From assembly GCA_965371965.1 (NCBI GenBank), contig CBDVAM010000067.1:1-17789 (forward strand): 17,789 nucleotides of DNA, written 5' to 3'. Positions 16,251 through 17,789 of the stretch are shown here, in pieces. This DNA is from S146-42 sp965371965 (GTDB lineage Bacteria > Planctomycetota > Phycisphaerae > Phycisphaerales > UBA1924). A program made the translations under genes and the position numbers. Position 1 is the first letter of the stretch. Every line of letters begins with the position of its first letter. The notes beneath the pieces were generated by a model. That model did not search any database. It was not told where the DNA came from and saw only the letters and a list, made by a program, of their open reading frames with translations.

Positions 16251-17534
16251 TCAGCTCTCGCAGCGTGCGATCCACCCGCCGCCAAGGAGCCAATCGGGGT
16301 CTGTGGCGTCGTAAATCACCACTGCCTGGCCCGGGGCGACGGCTCTTTGGGGCTCATCGAAGGCGACCTCGAACGCCGCGCTCCTGCCCGAGGGCGTCGG
16401 GGCGTGAAGGTCGCCGATCGTGCGCACGCGAGCCGGGACGGCGGGCGTGTTGTATCGGTACTTAGCGAAGCAGGGCGTCCAGTCGGAGAAGCGGGCCTCG
16501 TCGATGAGCCAGTTGGCCTCGCCCGCGATGCACGAGCCAACGAGCAGGTCCTGCTCCAGGCCGATGGTGATGGTGTTGGTCTCGGGGTCCTTGTCGACGA
16601 CGTAGATCGGATGGCCAAGGGCGACGCCGACGCCACGGCGCTGGCCAATGGTGAACCGGTGCTGCCCGCCATGCTCGCCGACGACGTTGCCGGCGGTATC
16701 GAGAATCACGCCCGCCTTTGCGATCCCCACTCGGCGCCGCTCGACGAGGCCCGCGTAGTCGTCATCGGGCACAAAGCAGATCTCCTGGCTGTCGGGCTTA
16801 TCGAACACGGGCAGGCCGAACTCTCTTGCCAACTCTCGCACGCGGGGCTTTTGGTACTCGCCGATGGGGAGCATCATCTCGCGGAGGCGTTCACGCGGTG
16901 CACCGAAGAGGACATAGGACTGATCCTTGGAGGCATCGACGCCTCGGAGCAGGCGCGCCCCGGTGGCGTGGGCCTCCCGCCGATGCGACTCCGAGCACCG
17001 ACTGCTCAAAGCAGCCGTCGGTGGCACGTTGCCATCCCCTCCGTCGCTTCGTCGCTCCGTCGCTCCGTCGCTAATCCTCGCATAATGCCCGCTGGCGACG
17101 AACTCCGCACCCATCTGCCTCGCATACTCATGCAGCTTGCCGAACTTCAGCCAGTCGTTGCAGCGCACGCACGGGTTCGGCGTGCGGCCCATCGCGTACT
17201 CATCCACGAAGTAGTCGATGATCCGGTTGAAATCTCGCTTGAAGTTGCAGACATAGAACGGAATCCCAAGCTCGGCGGCGACCAGCCTCGCATCCGCCGC
17301 ATCGCCCACCGAACAGCAGCCCTTGTGCCCGATGCGCAGCGTCGTGGGCTCGTCGGCGTCGAGTTCGCACGACTCGTCCATCGGCACGATGCCCTCAAGC
17401 GCCTCGCCGGGCGAGCCCAGCCGCATGAAACAGCCGACGACCTCGTAGCCCTCGCGCACCAGCAGCGCCGCGGCGACAGAACTGTCAACGCCGCCCGACA
17501 TCGCAACGAGCACCTTGGGCTTGGATCCGGACAC
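16251..17534 (-). CDS. mnmA: tRNA-specific 2-thiouridylase
   Basis: MnmA puts sulfur on C2 of the wobble uridine (U34) of tRNAs for Lys, Glu and Gln, using ATP and a persulfide relay. The 427-residue protein begins at a GTG at 17534 (no clear Shine-Dalgarno) and has the PP-loop SGGVDSS (13-19). Cys125 in NPCVRCN and Cys253 in DSQEICFVPD are the expected catalytic pair. The KDQSY motif (203-207) and the GQHRFTIGQRRG stretch (290-301) are present, and the C-terminal barrel is complete. It is longer than most MnmA (about 360-380) for two reasons: an extended N-terminal region with HKGCCS (70-75), and an unusual insertion between GHYAR (149-153) and LLRGVD (195-200) that spans 41 residues instead of about ten. 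The insert is encoded by an octamer tandem repeat and a hairpin (see separate entries) and keeps the frame. Confidence 0.95.
   Translation of the reverse strand: MSGSKPKVLVAMSGGVDSSVAAALLVREGYEVVGCFMRLGSPGEALEGIVPMDESCELDADEPTTLRIGHKGCCSVGDAADARLVAAELGIPFYVCNFKRDFNRIIDYFVDEYAMGRTPNPCVRCNDWLKFGKLHEYARQMGAEFVASGHYARISDGATERRSDGGDGNVPPTAALSSRCSESHRREAHATGARLLRGVDASKDQSYVLFGAPRERLREMMLPIGEYQKPRVRELAREFGLPVFDKPDSQEICFVPDDDYAGLVERRRVGIAKAGVILDTAGNVVGEHGGQHRFTIGQRRGVGVALGHPIYVVDKDPETNTITIGLEQDLLVGSCIAGEANWLIDEARFSDWTPCFAKYRYNTPAVPARVRTIGDLHAPTPSGRSAAFEVAFDEPQRAVAPGQAVVIYDATDPDWLLGGGWIARCES
16996..17023. repeat. Hairpin inside mnmA (REP-like palindrome)
   Basis: On the plus strand CACCGACTGCT (16996-17006), a CAA loop, then AGCAG (17010-17014) and TCGGTG (17018-17023) form an 11-bp stem with a 3-base bulge (CCG, 17015-17017). 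It is translated in mnmA as part of the loop insertion. A 7-bp direct repeat CGGTGGC flanks it at 16961-16967 and 17019-17025, the second copy overlapping the hairpin's right arm. Confidence 0.6.
17041..17072. repeat. Octamer tandem repeat (4 x 8 bp) inside mnmA
   Basis: CCGTCGCT occurs at 17041-17048, 17057-17064 and 17065-17072, with a one-base variant TCGTCGCT at 17049-17056. In the reading direction of mnmA the unit is AGCGACGG, and because 8 is not a multiple of 3 it is read as the mixed peptide SDGATERRSDG (residues 155-165). It abuts the hairpin block and is located in a loop of the enzyme that varies in length. Confidence 0.85.
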
Positions 17535-17585
17535 GGACGATGTTAGGAGGATTCACAAGACCACGAGCACGTCCCGCCTTTCGAC

Positions 17586-17605
17586 GAGCCCGAAGCGCAA
17601 GCGAG
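17586..17605 (+). repeat. Probable dispersed planctomycete repeat
   Basis: GAGCCCGAAGCGCAAGCGAG is a motif I remember as frequent in planctomycete intergenic DNA and in spurious translations such as 'SPKRKRG'. This is recognition from memory and the window holds only this one copy. It sits about 50 bases upstream of the mnmA start. Confidence 0.45.
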
Positions 17606-17611
17606 GAGATG

Positions 17612-17623
17612 GTGTCGCGACAC
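17612..17623. promoter_or_regulatory. 12-bp perfect palindrome upstream of mnmA
   Basis: GTGTCGCGACAC reads the same on both strands and lies 78 bases upstream of the mnmA start, next to the dispersed-repeat block. Its symmetry would suit a dimeric DNA-binding protein, but no regulator can be named and chance is possible at this GC content. Confidence 0.3.
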
Positions 17624-17789
17624 ACAGCGAGCGTCAAGGAGTCTCATTAACGTCCCCCCAATCATCCTCGGAAGAGAGCCCCATCGGACGCGTATGGGTA
17701 GGTCGTATCGCCGGTTGTGCTAGCGTGCGCGTCATCCCTCGCTCGCGAGGCTATTGCATCAACGGCTCTCTCCTGATGGCTGATCTGGT

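Larger units (their letters stand above)
17535..17789. other. Non-coding end of the window upstream of mnmA
   Basis: These 255 bases show no coding frame of note. They contain the GAGCCCGAAGCGCAAGCGAG block (17586-17605), a 12-bp perfect palindrome (17612-17623), and a short hairpin CCTCGC-TC-GCGAGG (17737-17750). An ATG at 17776 begins five codons that run off the edge, without a Shine-Dalgarno, so it cannot be judged. Confidence 0.5.

Noticed and set aside
17041..17072. CRISPR-like array
   Set aside because: The units are only 8 bp, directly adjacent with no spacers, and no cas genes are in the window.
15990..17546. Plus-strand frame of 518 codons
   Set aside because: It lies antisense to mnmA and the dehydrogenase, both of which have full sets of catalytic motifs.

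Overview
The window looks like a chromosomal piece of a GC-rich planctomycete, most likely of the class Phycisphaerae. This is an inference from three things. A secreted PQQ-type propeller protein ends in two dockerin-like EF-hand loops and a terminal Gly-Cys. Two membrane proteins carry the short 'CGY...CPECG' zinc-ribbon motif that is frequent in planctomycete proteins. The upstream region of mnmA holds a 'GAGCCCGAAGCGCAAGCGAG' block that I remember as dispersed in planctomycete genomes. No ribosomal RNA or other phylogenetic marker is present to settle it.

Layout. 1-4071 holds three exported proteins: an FG-GAP/VCBS-repeat protein that runs off the left edge (minus), a beta-rich secreted protein of unknown function (plus), and a PQQ-like beta-propeller with a dockerin-like tail (minus). 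A strong hairpin lies between the last two, which converge. 4149-4943 is purQ (plus). 4970-7513 is a membrane-anchored GGDEF-EAL protein with both active sites intact (minus), preceded by a 455-base gene-free stretch rich in hairpins. 7969-8050 is a tRNA-Tyr(GTA) gene with a good sigma70-like promoter (minus). 11498-8177 is a minus-strand group of three: a zinc-ribbon multi-pass membrane protein, a small HEXXH zincin that overlaps it by ATGA, and a long-form SppA (signal peptide peptidase). 11591-12517 is a MoxR AAA+ ATPase (plus) without its usual DUF58/VWA partners. Its stop codon shares the palindrome CTAG with the stop of a convergent membrane protein carrying a C-terminal zinc ribbon (12514-13206). 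17534-13255 holds mnmA and a fused FAD/Fe-S D-2-hydroxyacid dehydrogenase of the YdiJ type, 38 bases apart on the minus strand. The last 255 bases are non-coding.

How the genes work together. Most are ordinary housekeeping or envelope genes: purine synthesis (purQ), tRNA decoding (tRNA-Tyr, mnmA), respiratory oxidation of 2-hydroxyacids, c-di-GMP signalling and membrane proteolysis. The one coherent accessory unit is the membrane protein/zincin/SppA group, which may act in membrane-protein turnover. No mobile element, CRISPR array, toxin-antitoxin or defence system is visible. The most unusual signal is inside mnmA: four copies of an 8-bp tandem repeat followed by a hairpin, translated in frame as roughly 30 extra residues in a loop of the enzyme.
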